In this document: positions 9,001-17,076 of the stretch, in pieces
Numbering within the stretch: position 1 is the stretch's first letter
Layout: every line of letters starts with the position of its first letter
Assembly: GCA_944325445.1 (NCBI GenBank)
Contig: CALVAG010000005.1
Coordinates: forward strand, 62,001 to 126,000
From: an uncultured Bacteroidales bacterium
Lineage (GTDB): Bacteria; Bacteroidota; Bacteroidia; Bacteroidales; UBA932
Reading direction: 5' to 3'
DNA length: 64,000 bases
Made by a program: the position numbers and the translations under genes
The notes under the pieces: generated by a model
Seen by the model: only the letters and a program-made list of their open reading frames with translations
Databases searched by the model: none
Told to the model about the DNA's origin: nothing

Positions 9001-10302
9001 ATACGACGGGAACACAGACAGATCCAATCCGGACAACAACTTGTAATACGGAAGATTGAAAATACCGTCTCCTCCGTTCAGATATGTAGGGACATATATT
9101 ACGGAAAGGGAATCTCCGCTGTCATTGAAACCGTAATAGTTCATCTTGCCGAGAATCTGGTCATATTCCGGTTCGGAAAGGTAATGTGTGGTCTTTGACC
9201 TATAATCGCTCATGACCCCGTTGGCGAGCTTGTTCGCCAGCTCCTTGTCCGGGCCGTTATTGCCGGCGGGTATCATAAGGTAAGCCAGGATTTCCCTTCC
9301 TGCGTATTTATCTGCCTTCAGACGGCCGAGAGCATCCAAAAACAAATCTATCCCCTTGTTCCTGAACTCATACCGCCCGCTGATACCGATTATGAAGGTA
9401 TCATCCGCATATTTCTTGCCTGTCATGGCGGAGGCAACCTGCAACAGTTTGCTTCTGCTTTCCGTCCTGGATTTCCCATACTCTTCTCCCTGAGGTACGA
9501 CAGAGTTGTCGAACCCGTTGGGAGTTACCACATCCACATCTCTTTTTATAAGATAATGGCATTCATTGGCAGTAATGTCGCTTACCGTCGTAAAGATATC
9601 TGCCTGATGCGCAGCTGTCTTCTCCAGCGAATGTTTCGATACCACATTGAACTGCCTGGCCTTGTCGTCTCCATTGCAAACTGCCAGCGAATTGTAAAGG
9701 GGCACATTGTTGCAGGCCATCGAGCGTCCTACCACCGTGGCATGGGTGGTAAATACCGTTCCTATCGAAAGATTGTGCTCCTTCAAGTAGAGCACGCCTG
9801 CACCGCTTAGCCATTCGTGAAACTGGGCAACCACCTTGTGGTGCGGCTGCAAGTTGAACTTCACGAAACTCTCTATCACCTTACCGGCCGCATATCCGAA
9901 CAGCGCCCCCTCTATATAGTCCCATTGGCCGCTCAGGGAATCCACTCCGAACTTTGTCCAGAAGTTGGTCAGTATCTCATCCTTCTTCGCTATGAACTGG
10001 GTATAATCCACCAATATCACCAAGACATCGCCCGCACCGCGCCATTTTCCGGCCCTGACCCTCAAGCCTTCCAGTTTTGCCTGATTGCGCCATCCCCTGA
10101 AGAGGATGTCGTCTTCTGTAAATTCCGGATTCTCCTCCGTATTCATCCACACATCCGGTCCGATAAGAATATGTCGTTTTCCATATTTTTCCTTTAGGCT
10201 CAATGCTTTGCTTGCGACTACCGTATGAATGCCTCCGACTTTGTTGCAAACCTCCCAACTTACTTCAAACAGGTAGTCCGGTCTATTAATTTGTTCTGTC
10301 AT
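6070..10302 (-). CDS. Glycogen synthase (GT3-type)-glucan phosphorylase (GT35) fusion protein
   Basis: A 1410-residue fusion of two enzymes of opposite direction. Residues 1 to about 560 form a GT3-like glycogen synthase (EVCNKVGGIHTV near the N-terminus; PSYYEPWGYTPLESLAFGIP as the donor-binding region). From about 585 a DUF3417-type segment (LEHLDTLAKNLWWCWNQEA) leads into a GT35 alpha-glucan phosphorylase with GGLGILAGDYLKEASD, CNEGHAAF and the PLP-lysine region EASGTSGEKAAMNG (Lys about 1165). Fusions of this layout are known in Bacteroidetes. The synthase half should extend glycogen from a sugar nucleotide (probably UDP-glucose in GT3), while the phosphorylase half releases glucose-1-phosphate. 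It is the fourth enzyme gene downstream of glgB in a minus-strand cluster; ribF overlaps its end by 10 nt. Confidence 0.93.
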   Translation of the reverse strand: MTEQINRPDYLFEVSWEVCNKVGGIHTVVASKALSLKEKYGKRHILIGPDVWMNTEENPEFTEDDILFRGWRNQAKLEGLRVRAGKWRGAGDVLVILVDYTQFIAKKDEILTNFWTKFGVDSLSGQWDYIEGALFGYAAGKVIESFVKFNLQPHHKVVAQFHEWLSGAGVLYLKEHNLSIGTVFTTHATVVGRSMACNNVPLYNSLAVCNGDDKARQFNVVSKHSLEKTAAHQADIFTTVSDITANECHYLIKRDVDVVTPNGFDNSVVPQGEEYGKSRTESRSKLLQVASAMTGKKYADDTFIIGISGRYEFRNKGIDLFLDALGRLKADKYAGREILAYLMIPAGNNGPDKELANKLANGVMSDYRSKTTHYLSEPEYDQILGKMNYYGFNDSGDSLSVIYVPTYLNGGDGIFNLPYYKLLSGLDLSVFPSYYEPWGYTPLESLAFGIPTITTTLAGFGLWVNSHYKGAHPGVEIIERNDNNYNMVADIVMDKIASFAKMDAQTWNKCSENAFDVCGTAMWKNNVQYYEQAYRKALEQVVLRKGEFPEYSEDQSVKFELYKVNAPTWKNIMINKNLPKRLEHLDTLAKNLWWCWNQEAIELFRMVDEQLWELSHGNPIAMLDMIDLARYKELAKDEAFIGKMDEVYTKFNKYMSLKGKASGPSISYFCMEYGLDTSLKIYSGGLGILAGDYLKEASDMNVRMTAMGFLYKYGYFTQQLSGQGDQVAVYDPQDFSKTPATPVLDGDGKWLTTSVAFPGRTIKARIWRVDVGRVELYLLDSDIDENLPEDRGVTHQLYGGDWENRLKQELLLGIGGIRALRKLGIYSDIYHCNEGHAAFIGLERLREYVQQENLSFTEAVEVVRASSLFTTHTPVPAGHDAFSEDMLRTYIAHYPERLKIDWNTLKSLGMIDPNNPNEKFSMSNLAANLSQEVNGVSWLHGKVSQEILGGLWPGYLPEELHVSYVTNGVHYPTWTAPEWKEIHAKVFGREFENHHYDKSCFGEIRKVDNEIIWGTRCLLKKKLIDKVKEYLSDPSVSNHYSPHHIVEIKNTLRDDILTIGFARRFATYKRAHLLFRDLDKLSEIVNNGEYPVQFLFAGKAHPADKAGQDLIKRIVEISKMPQFIGKIVFIPNYDITLAKYLVQGVDVWMNTPTRPLEASGTSGEKAAMNGVMHFSVLDGWWVEGYKKGAGWALKMERTYDDQGFQDELDAATIYDILESEIVPQYYNKNAQGISNEWVETIKNCVADVACNFTTNRMMTDYFDKFYNPLADRYRRLIDNDYAMAKEIAQWKRKMRREWPLIEVLEYNAIAGNYGTIVLGGDYRSEIKLAVGDTAPEYIGLETLLSEPDKKGRLRIKEVYPFKLKECRDGVATYVCDIVPDRTGTYQIATRMYAKNDLLAHRQDFELVKWL

Positions 10303-10323
10303 ATTTGATTTATTCGATTAATA

Positions 10324-11583
10324 CTATTTTTTCCCGGGCTTCTTTCCCGCCTTTTTCTCCGCTTGATTTTTTTTACCGCTCTTTTCAGTAGCCTTGTCCA
10401 CTCTTACCATAAAATCGCTCAGGACATTCATATAATTTATAAATGCCTCATAAGGAGTGTCGTACGGATTAAAATATTTGTGCACAGCGCCATCCGAGAA
10501 GAATTTCGTACACATGTAATAGAAGTGGTCGCTCTCCTGAAGTTTTCTGAAATCGGCAATCAGGGCCTCGTCTTTCGACTTGACCACCCTCTCTTCCAAA
10601 GAGTAGAGTTTGGTGAAAGCCTCGTTCTGCAATTCATTTCCAAGCCATGCGCTGGTATCTCTCTCCTCGTCTGCCCATGAAATTGCAAAAGGAACATGGA
10701 GCGGAGCTACCGGCTGATGGATTTCCGCAGCCTCCGAAGGAGTCCTGAATGTAAGGTTCGTCCTGTTTAAAACCGCTTCAGGCAATGCCTTCATAAATTC
10801 GAATATGCCTGTAGACTGCCCCTGATGCTCACCGAAAGTTTCATAATCCATAAAGAGGTTTATGATATCTCCCGTCCCTTCCGACTTGGAGAGCCATTCC
10901 GCATACTTTTCACTTGTAAGCGGCCAGTTCGGGTTGCTTCTGTCCGAGAAACGGAAAGCTATGTCATCGCTCAGATTGAAGTTTTTCAAAAGCAGCTTCA
11001 ACCTGGGATTTATTGCATTGGTATAGATGTAATTCGGGCTTTTCCATCCCAATATCTGCTTTGCTCCCTCCGTAAGCATTACATTATATCCCATGGATGC
11101 GACCTTTTCTCCTATGGCATCTGAATAGATTAGCTCCGTATTCCTGAAGGCGGTCGGAGTTATCCCGAAATATTTTTTTATGGCCTTTGCATGCAGTTTG
11201 ACCTGAGTTTCAAACTCTTTATCGGATTTCAGGGATGCAAGGCTGTGAGAATAGGTCTCCGCCAGAAACTCCACATATCCGGTATCGGCGAGTTTCCTGA
11301 AACTTTCCAGTACGGCAGGGTTATACTTTTCGAACTGCTCCAGAGCCACTCCCGATATGGAAAATGCCACCTTGAACTTGCCTTTATATTTTTTTACCAG
11401 TTCCAGCAATATCGCATTCATGGGCAAATAACACCGTTGTGCGACCCTGTTCAAGATTGTCCTGTTGGCAAAATCGTCGAAGTAATTGGAATCGTTACCG
11501 ATATCAAAGAAGCGGTACAGTCTCAATCTGTCGGGTTGATGTACCTGAAAATAAAAGCATAAAGATTTTTCCATATATTTCAT
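10324..11583 (-). CDS. Glycoside hydrolase family 57 protein (alpha-amylase/glucanotransferase type)
   Basis: A 419-residue GH57 enzyme acting on alpha-glucans, either hydrolysing alpha-1,4 links or transferring glucan segments. Visible family motifs are VHQPDRLRL (first conserved motif), VEFLAETYSHSL with the likely nucleophile Glu, and LFMDYETFGEHQ with the likely acid/base Asp. The C-terminus ends in a Lys-rich, low-complexity tail (about 400-419, KKNQAEKKAGKK), probably disordered. Start is ATG at 11583, with a second ATG at 11574 also possible. It lies between the fusion enzyme (21 nt away) and the GT4 gene (12 nt away). There is no signal peptide, so it acts on intracellular glycogen or maltodextrin. 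Confidence 0.93.
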   Translation of the reverse strand: MKYMEKSLCFYFQVHQPDRLRLYRFFDIGNDSNYFDDFANRTILNRVAQRCYLPMNAILLELVKKYKGKFKVAFSISGVALEQFEKYNPAVLESFRKLADTGYVEFLAETYSHSLASLKSDKEFETQVKLHAKAIKKYFGITPTAFRNTELIYSDAIGEKVASMGYNVMLTEGAKQILGWKSPNYIYTNAINPRLKLLLKNFNLSDDIAFRFSDRSNPNWPLTSEKYAEWLSKSEGTGDIINLFMDYETFGEHQGQSTGIFEFMKALPEAVLNRTNLTFRTPSEAAEIHQPVAPLHVPFAISWADEERDTSAWLGNELQNEAFTKLYSLEERVVKSKDEALIADFRKLQESDHFYYMCTKFFSDGAVHKYFNPYDTPYEAFINYMNVLSDFMVRVDKATEKSGKKNQAEKKAGKKPGKK

Positions 11584-11595
11584 AGTTTTTTTTCG

Positions 11596-12888
11596 TTACT
11601 TTTTGCCGTTAATCGCCATGTTGTAGACATTCTTTATCTTGAGTGCCGCATTTTCCCATTTAAGGGCATTCACCTCCTCGACTCCGCAGCGTATGCTCAT
11701 CTGCGACAGGGCGGGATATTTCAGCAACCCGTACATGGCATCGGCCATTGCGTCTATATCCCAGAAATCTACTTTTATCGCATACTTGAGTACCTCCGCC
11801 ACACCGGACTGTTTGGAAATTATGGTCGGCACGTTGGATTTCATAGCTTCCAGAGGGGAGATGCCGAACGGCTCGGATACAGAAGGCATTACATAGACGT
11901 CGGAATAGGCGAACATTCTCTTTACATCATTTCCCCTCAAAAAACCTGTAAAATGGAATCGGTCTGCAATACCGAGTTGCGCCACGCGCCTGATTGAACG
12001 ATTCATCAGATCACCGCTTCCGGCCATTACAAAACGCACCTTGGAGAACTTTTTCAACACCTTTGCCGCCGCCTCTATAAAATATTCGGGACCTTTCTGG
12101 AAAGTGATCCTTCCAAGGAAAGTTATTATTTTGTCATCTACGCCCCTGTGTACGTCTACCTGTTTGAATTCATTGAAATCTACGGCATTATGGACCGTTA
12201 TGACCTTATCCGGGTCTATACCGTATTTATTTATCACGATATTTCTGGTGAGGTTGCTCACCGTTATGACCTTGTCCGCCTCCAACATACCCATTCTCTC
12301 TATATTGTAGACCTGGGTATTTATATTTTCTCCGCTCCTGTCGAATTCAGTGGCATGCACATGGATTACCAAAGGTTTTCCGGATACCCTTTTTGCCGCG
12401 ATGCCGGCTGCGTAAGTGAGCCAGTCATGGGCATGGATTACATCGAAACTGTTCTCCCGCGCTATAGTCGCCGCAACCATTGCATAGTTTGCGACCTCTT
12501 CCATCAAATTCGCACCATATTTTCCGGAAAATCTGTATTTGCATCCGTATTTTACCTTGAACTGCTCATACTCCGTCCTGTTCATCACAGAGCCTGCATA
12601 TTCCGAGTAGAGTTGAGGGTCTATGTACGGCACGAGATTGGACGATACCTTCAAGAAGTCCACCTTATCGAGAAAACTGCGCATATCGCTCCAACTCTGC
12701 GTAAAAGGCACATCGCTGGCGTTAAGTATCCTGACCGCCGACTGATCTTCGTCTCCGGAGGCAGAGGGCATAACGAACAATATCTCCACGCCATGTTTTG
12801 CCAGCCCTTTTGTAAGTCCGTAACAAGCTGTTCCCAAACCACCTGCTATATGAGGGGGAAATTCCCATCCGAACATCAATACTCTCAT
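11596..12888 (-). CDS. GT4-family glycosyltransferase (glycogen/starch synthase-like)
   Basis: A 430-residue GT-B glycosyltransferase. The N-terminal domain opens with MRVLMFGWEFPPHIAGGLGTA, the synthase-like acceptor/donor loop, and has HAHDWLTYAAG. The C-terminal GT4 domain carries FLGRITFQKGPEYF and MPSVSEPFGISPLEAM, the retaining EX7E signature. In this cluster it probably helps initiate or extend alpha-1,4-glucan, next to the GT3-type fusion; it could also be a maltosyl- or sucrose-type transferase. ATGA overlap of 4 nt with the upstream debranching gene indicates translational coupling. Confidence 0.92.
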   Translation of the reverse strand: MRVLMFGWEFPPHIAGGLGTACYGLTKGLAKHGVEILFVMPSASGDEDQSAVRILNASDVPFTQSWSDMRSFLDKVDFLKVSSNLVPYIDPQLYSEYAGSVMNRTEYEQFKVKYGCKYRFSGKYGANLMEEVANYAMVAATIARENSFDVIHAHDWLTYAAGIAAKRVSGKPLVIHVHATEFDRSGENINTQVYNIERMGMLEADKVITVSNLTRNIVINKYGIDPDKVITVHNAVDFNEFKQVDVHRGVDDKIITFLGRITFQKGPEYFIEAAAKVLKKFSKVRFVMAGSGDLMNRSIRRVAQLGIADRFHFTGFLRGNDVKRMFAYSDVYVMPSVSEPFGISPLEAMKSNVPTIISKQSGVAEVLKYAIKVDFWDIDAMADAMYGLLKYPALSQMSIRCGVEEVNALKWENAALKIKNVYNMAINGKK

Positions 12889-14819
12889 TGTTTCTTATCT
12901 GTTTTATTCAATAAATATTTTCCTCTTATAATTTCCGCCACGCTGACAGATGAAGAGATGCATCCATGCGGCTTGTGCGACGGATTGCCGTCGTACAATT
13001 CAGCCACCGAACCTATCCCGTGGATATTTATATCCTCTTCGAATGCGTTCAGCAGTTCCATGCTGCTTTTAACACAATCCTTGCCAAGGAGCTTCAACAT
13101 GGATTCGATATACGGCCCCAACAGCCATGGGAAGGCACATCCGTTATGGTGGGCATTGTCCCTGCTCTCCTGATTTCCCTCATAGACTGCCTTATAAAGT
13201 TGATTCTTAGGGGAGAGTGTCCTTATGCCCCTGACCGTGAGCAGCTCCCTTTTCACCGCTTTCAGGATCTCCATTTTAAGGTCGTCTTCGATTGGAGAGT
13301 ACCTGACTGCCGCAGCCATGAGCTGGTTCGGCCGCATAAAATCATTCTTTCCCTTGTCATTGTAGAAATCGGCAAGATAGTTACGCCCCTCGAGCAGAAA
13401 ATAATTCGTATAATTCGCCTTTATGCTCTTTATAACTCTGTCCCATTTATCCTTAAGCCTTCCTCCTCCGTATTTGTTGTCCATCTCTACGGCAAAACAG
13501 AGGGCATTATACCATAAAGCATTGGTCTCCACCTGATAGCCATAACGCTCCGTTACGGGTTTGCCGTTACTGCAGACATTCATCCATGAAAGTGCGACAC
13601 CCTCCTTCTGCGCCCACAGCAATCCGTTTTCATGCAGTACTATTTCATCTCTGGTACCGTCTACATAGGTATCGAGCAATGCCGACAGTGTACCCCCGTA
13701 CTTTTTCCATACATACTCTTCCGATGCCCCGTAATCTATATACTGCTGCAGGGTTCTGAAGAGCCACAACGGGAGATCCGGCTCGTTGCCCGCCTTGAAC
13801 AGCTTGTCACGCTTGTCTGTCAGCAGGTTCTCTATCACAGCCTCGAAATGTTTTTTGTCTCCGTCGTTATATATGGTAAGCCCCGGCAAAGCTATCAGGG
13901 AGTAGCGCAAATCTTCGTAATCCCACGTATAGCCGGCACAGACGCTATATTTCCCGTTCTGTTTGAGTACGCACTGCTGGGCCGCGAGTTTCAGACAATC
14001 GTCATAGCTGTTTCTGGAATTGTCCAGCCTCTTTGCGACCTCCGCATCGAAACGGCTTTTCAGAATCCGCGGCTTTACGGCAGAAGTGGAAGCAGAGAGG
14101 ATAATACTTTCGCCTTTCTTTATAGGCATCTCGAAATAGCCGGGAACAAAGAGATCCTCCTTGTCATCGAACCCTCTCCGGCTCTCCTCCTTGTATGTGA
14201 TATTGTAATACCAGTCCGGGCTGGCTATCCATTCGCTCTTTTTGTTCAATTGGAGATAGAGGGTCGGGAAACCTTCATACATTTTGAATCCCACTCCGTT
14301 ATCCACGGCGGAATATCTGGTGTTGGCCACATTGTTGGCGTGAGTCAGTGCATGAATATTTCTAAAGGCCAGAAACGGCTTGATTCTCAACTTAGTCTCG
14401 GAATGGGCATCCAGCAGTGTGTATTTAATGAGAACCTCTTCGGTCTCCCTTACAAACATCACTGTCTTGGAAAATATCATACCTCCCACCCTGTAGGTAA
14501 CCGTAGAGGCATAGTCCATTTCGAAATCGATTATATATTTATGGCCTCTCGGCTCATACACTTTTCCGTATGCGCTTATGCCAAGATTGAAGGCACTGCC
14601 ATGCTGGATTAAGGATTCATGCAGAGTAGAAAGAAGTATGTATCTCTCATTTGCAAAATTTGCAATGGGAACGACCAGAAGTCCGTGATATTTTCTTGTA
14701 TTGCAACCGACTATCGTGGTATTTATATATCCTCCCGCCCGGTTCGTAAGCAATATCTCCCTTGAGAGCGAATACTCAAGGTTCACCAACTCTTCCTTGT
14801 TAAATTCCAAATATGCCAT
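12885..14819 (-). CDS. Glycogen debranching enzyme (amylo-alpha-1,6-glucosidase)
   Basis: A 644-residue debranching enzyme of the GDE type. The N-terminal domain (to about residue 240; LTNRAGGYINTTIVGCNTRKYHGLL) is the GDE_N fold, and the C-terminal part is an (alpha/alpha)6 barrel with WDYEDLRYSLIALPGLT, DEPDLPLW-like LPLWLFRT, YGYQVETNALWYNAL and RPNQLMAA. Where many homologues have WMDA before that stretch, this protein reads SWMNV, so Asn stands at a conserved Asp. The gene overlaps the GT4 gene by 4 nt and follows glgB after 51 nt, where a -7-like box is found. It removes alpha-1,6 branch stubs so the phosphorylase can continue. Confidence 0.93.
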   Translation of the reverse strand: MAYLEFNKEELVNLEYSLSREILLTNRAGGYINTTIVGCNTRKYHGLLVVPIANFANERYILLSTLHESLIQHGSAFNLGISAYGKVYEPRGHKYIIDFEMDYASTVTYRVGGMIFSKTVMFVRETEEVLIKYTLLDAHSETKLRIKPFLAFRNIHALTHANNVANTRYSAVDNGVGFKMYEGFPTLYLQLNKKSEWIASPDWYYNITYKEESRRGFDDKEDLFVPGYFEMPIKKGESIILSASTSAVKPRILKSRFDAEVAKRLDNSRNSYDDCLKLAAQQCVLKQNGKYSVCAGYTWDYEDLRYSLIALPGLTIYNDGDKKHFEAVIENLLTDKRDKLFKAGNEPDLPLWLFRTLQQYIDYGASEEYVWKKYGGTLSALLDTYVDGTRDEIVLHENGLLWAQKEGVALSWMNVCSNGKPVTERYGYQVETNALWYNALCFAVEMDNKYGGGRLKDKWDRVIKSIKANYTNYFLLEGRNYLADFYNDKGKNDFMRPNQLMAAAVRYSPIEDDLKMEILKAVKRELLTVRGIRTLSPKNQLYKAVYEGNQESRDNAHHNGCAFPWLLGPYIESMLKLLGKDCVKSSMELLNAFEEDINIHGIGSVAELYDGNPSHKPHGCISSSVSVAEIIRGKYLLNKTDKKQ

Positions 14820-14860
14820 TTTGTTAATTTTTAGTTAAGTGCGTTCTCGGTAGCACGCTG

Positions 14861-14868
14861 CAAAAATA
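14861..14868 (-). promoter_or_regulatory. Possible -7 element before the debranching gene
   Basis: The minus strand reads TATTTTTG, matching TAnnTTTG, in the 51-nt gap between glgB and the debranching gene. No convincing TTTG -33 partner is present at the right distance. If active, it would let the downstream glycogen genes be expressed apart from xseA-xseB-glgB. Confidence 0.35.
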
Positions 14869-14870
14869 CA

Positions 14871-16892
14871 TTAATTTTCAATTCGCGAAGATTTTTTTAA
14901 CACAATTGCAGAGCGCTGCGGAAGGTAAAGTTTCAGGAGCCCTTTTCCGCCCTCTGCAGGTACTGTTCCGTGGACCATTTTCCTGTCGTTTCTCTCGAAT
15001 CCGTCGAACTCTTTCCAATCCGTATCCAACACTATCGAATAGTCTCCTTCCGGAACAGTTACGGAGTAGTCCACATAAGAATTCACAGGGCTGAAATTGA
15101 AAATGAAAAGATACCCGCCCCTGCCCATTACGATAATCTGCTTTTCTATATCGTTGTATATGGAGACAGGAGGACTTGCCATAAGTCTTTTCCTCGCAAA
15201 GAGACGTATCATTTTCTTTTCGAAATCCAGCAGTTTGCAATACCTCAAAAGAGGATTCTTGCAAAGCGACCATTGGCGTCTTGCATAGTGGTACGACCAG
15301 CCGTTCCCCTCCCTCGGAAAATCTATCCATTCCGGATGGCCGAACTCATTGCCCATAAAAGTCAGATAGCCGTCGGATGCGGTAGCCAGCGTAAGAAGCC
15401 TTATCATCTTATGCAAGGCAATACCTCTGTCTACCCTCATATTTTTGGATGAGAGGTTCATATCCGTGTACATATCTTTATCTATAAGCCTGAATATTAT
15501 GGTTTTGTCTCCAACAAGCGCCTGGTCGTGACATTCGGCGTAACTTATTGTACGCTCATCCGCCCTCTTGTTCGTAAGTTCATAATAGATATTGCCCACA
15601 TCCCATTGCTCGTCTCTCAACTCCTTGATCCATTTTATCCAATGGTCCGCTATTCCCATACTCATCCTGTAATCGAACCCTACGCCGCCCTCGGCAATCG
15701 GAGCGGCGAGCCCCGGCATGCCGCTCACATCCTCCGCTATCGTAAACCCGTTGCCGTTTATCTCTTTTACCAGCATATTCGCAAGGCCGAGATATATGAG
15801 CGCATCGTTATCGGTATTCCCTCCGAAATAATCATCGTACGACGAGAAACATTTCCCCAGCCCGTGATCGAGGTAGAGCATGCTCGTAACTCCGTCGAAT
15901 CTGAAACCGTCTATATGATACTCCTCCATCCAGAACTTGCAGTTCGAAAGCAAAAACCGGAGCGTCTCCTCCTTCCCGTAATTGAAACATTTCGTACCCC
16001 ATGCCGGATGGTCACCCCTCTCTCCGGCATGAAAAAAGTAGCTTCCGTTGCTCCCGTCGATATTTACGATTCCCTCCTGTTCGTTTTTAACGGCATGGGA
16101 ATGGACGATATCCATTATTACCGCAATTTTCAGTTCATGCGCCTTATCTACCAGTCTCTTAAAATCTTCAGGCGTGCCGAAACGGGAACTCAGCGCAAAG
16201 AAATTCGAGACCTGATACCCGAAGGAACCGTAATATGGATGCTCCTGCAACGCCATTATCTGGATTGTATTGTATCCTACCGAAGCTATATACGGCAATA
16301 CGTTTTCTGTAAATTCATTGAATGTCCCCACTCCGTACCTCTCCGTCGCCATCCCTATATGGGTCTCATATATGAGAGGATTCCTGACCGCACCGCAATG
16401 GCCGTATTTCCACGCATACTCTTCCTCCGGCGCCCATATCTGAGCGGCAAAGAGCTTGGTCCGCTCATCCTGGACGCATCTCGTGGCATAAAGCGGCAAT
16501 CTCTCTCCTGCCCCGCCGTCCCACTCCACGAACCATTTGAAATACTCTCCGTGCCGCACTTTGTCGCCGGCCACCTTCAACTCCCAATTACCGTTTCCCA
16601 CACTCTCCATGGAGTACTCCGGCAGTCTCTGCCAGCCGTTGAAATCCCCCACGACGTAAATTTTACGGGCATTTGGGGCATATTCCCTGAAATACCAGCA
16701 ACCGTTTTCCCTGTGGACCCCATAGTAGAGGTAATTGTTCACATTATCCGCAAGTTTCCCGCCATAACCCGCTATCTCGTCCCTGCGGATTATAGTCTGC
16801 ATATAGCGCTCCCGTATGGTCCTTTCGTATCCGCGCAGGTATGGATCGCGTTCGAAAAACATAACGTCAGCCTTCACTTTCCTCGTTTTCAT
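14871..16892 (-). CDS. glgB: 1,4-alpha-glucan branching enzyme GlgB (GH13)
   Basis: GlgB forms the alpha-1,6 branches of glycogen by cutting and transferring alpha-1,4 chains. The 673-residue protein has an N-terminal CBM48 domain (YFREYAPNARKIYVVGDFNGW), a GH13 barrel with DIVHSHAV, DGFRFDGVTSM (nucleophile Asp), TIAEDVSGMPG (acid Glu) and YAECHDQ, and a C-terminal beta domain. It lacks the long extra N-terminal domain of the E. coli enzyme, as usual in this phylum. Two ATG starts are possible: 16892, overlapping xseB by 26 nt, or 16862 (MFFERDPYL), 4 nt after the xseB stop. The alignment to relatives does not decide between them. Confidence 0.95.
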   Translation of the reverse strand: MKTRKVKADVMFFERDPYLRGYERTIRERYMQTIIRRDEIAGYGGKLADNVNNYLYYGVHRENGCWYFREYAPNARKIYVVGDFNGWQRLPEYSMESVGNGNWELKVAGDKVRHGEYFKWFVEWDGGAGERLPLYATRCVQDERTKLFAAQIWAPEEEYAWKYGHCGAVRNPLIYETHIGMATERYGVGTFNEFTENVLPYIASVGYNTIQIMALQEHPYYGSFGYQVSNFFALSSRFGTPEDFKRLVDKAHELKIAVIMDIVHSHAVKNEQEGIVNIDGSNGSYFFHAGERGDHPAWGTKCFNYGKEETLRFLLSNCKFWMEEYHIDGFRFDGVTSMLYLDHGLGKCFSSYDDYFGGNTDNDALIYLGLANMLVKEINGNGFTIAEDVSGMPGLAAPIAEGGVGFDYRMSMGIADHWIKWIKELRDEQWDVGNIYYELTNKRADERTISYAECHDQALVGDKTIIFRLIDKDMYTDMNLSSKNMRVDRGIALHKMIRLLTLATASDGYLTFMGNEFGHPEWIDFPREGNGWSYHYARRQWSLCKNPLLRYCKLLDFEKKMIRLFARKRLMASPPVSIYNDIEKQIIVMGRGGYLFIFNFSPVNSYVDYSVTVPEGDYSIVLDTDWKEFDGFERNDRKMVHGTVPAEGGKGLLKLYLPQRSAIVLKKSSRIEN

Positions 16893-17076
16893 CTCTCAAA
16901 ATTGCTGAAAAATCCTCTTTATATCCCATCAGTTCCTTTTTGCAAAAGGCTATGAGCCGGGCAGCCTGTTTCAGTTTCGATTTGGCCGAATCCATATTTA
17001 CGTCCGGCTCTTCCAATTCGCTTATAATGGCCTCCAATTGGGAAACAGCCTCCTGGTAACTCTGTTCTTTCTTCAT
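16867..17076 (-). CDS. xseB: Exodeoxyribonuclease VII small subunit
   Basis: A 69-residue helical protein with the XseB pattern YQEAVSQLEAIISELE and LKQAARLIAFCKKEL. Several copies bind the XseA large subunit in ExoVII, which degrades single-stranded DNA to oligonucleotides. Its ATG overlaps the xseA stop (ATGA), the usual arrangement for this pair. The end overlaps or adjoins glgB, so the glycogen genes may share its transcript. Confidence 0.95.
   Translation of the reverse strand: MKKEQSYQEAVSQLEAIISELEEPDVNMDSAKSKLKQAARLIAFCKKELMGYKEDFSAILRDENEESEG

Noticed and set aside
12148..13173. Plus-strand open frame of 341 codons across the GT4 and debranching genes
   Set aside because: It spans two real genes in antisense and has no domain signature.
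14839..14858. Possible sigma54 promoter (GG...GC spacing) before the debranching gene
   Set aside because: The GG and GC pairs are 9 nt apart rather than the required 10, and the flanking bases do not match TGGCAC/TTGC.
15528..16955. Long plus-strand open frame of 475 codons opposite glgB, and another of 401 codons at 6103-7308 opposite the phosphorylase
   Set aside because: They run opposite strongly recognised enzymes, have no recognisable motifs and irregular His/Tyr/Arg-rich composition. They are mirror frames of codon bias in the real genes.
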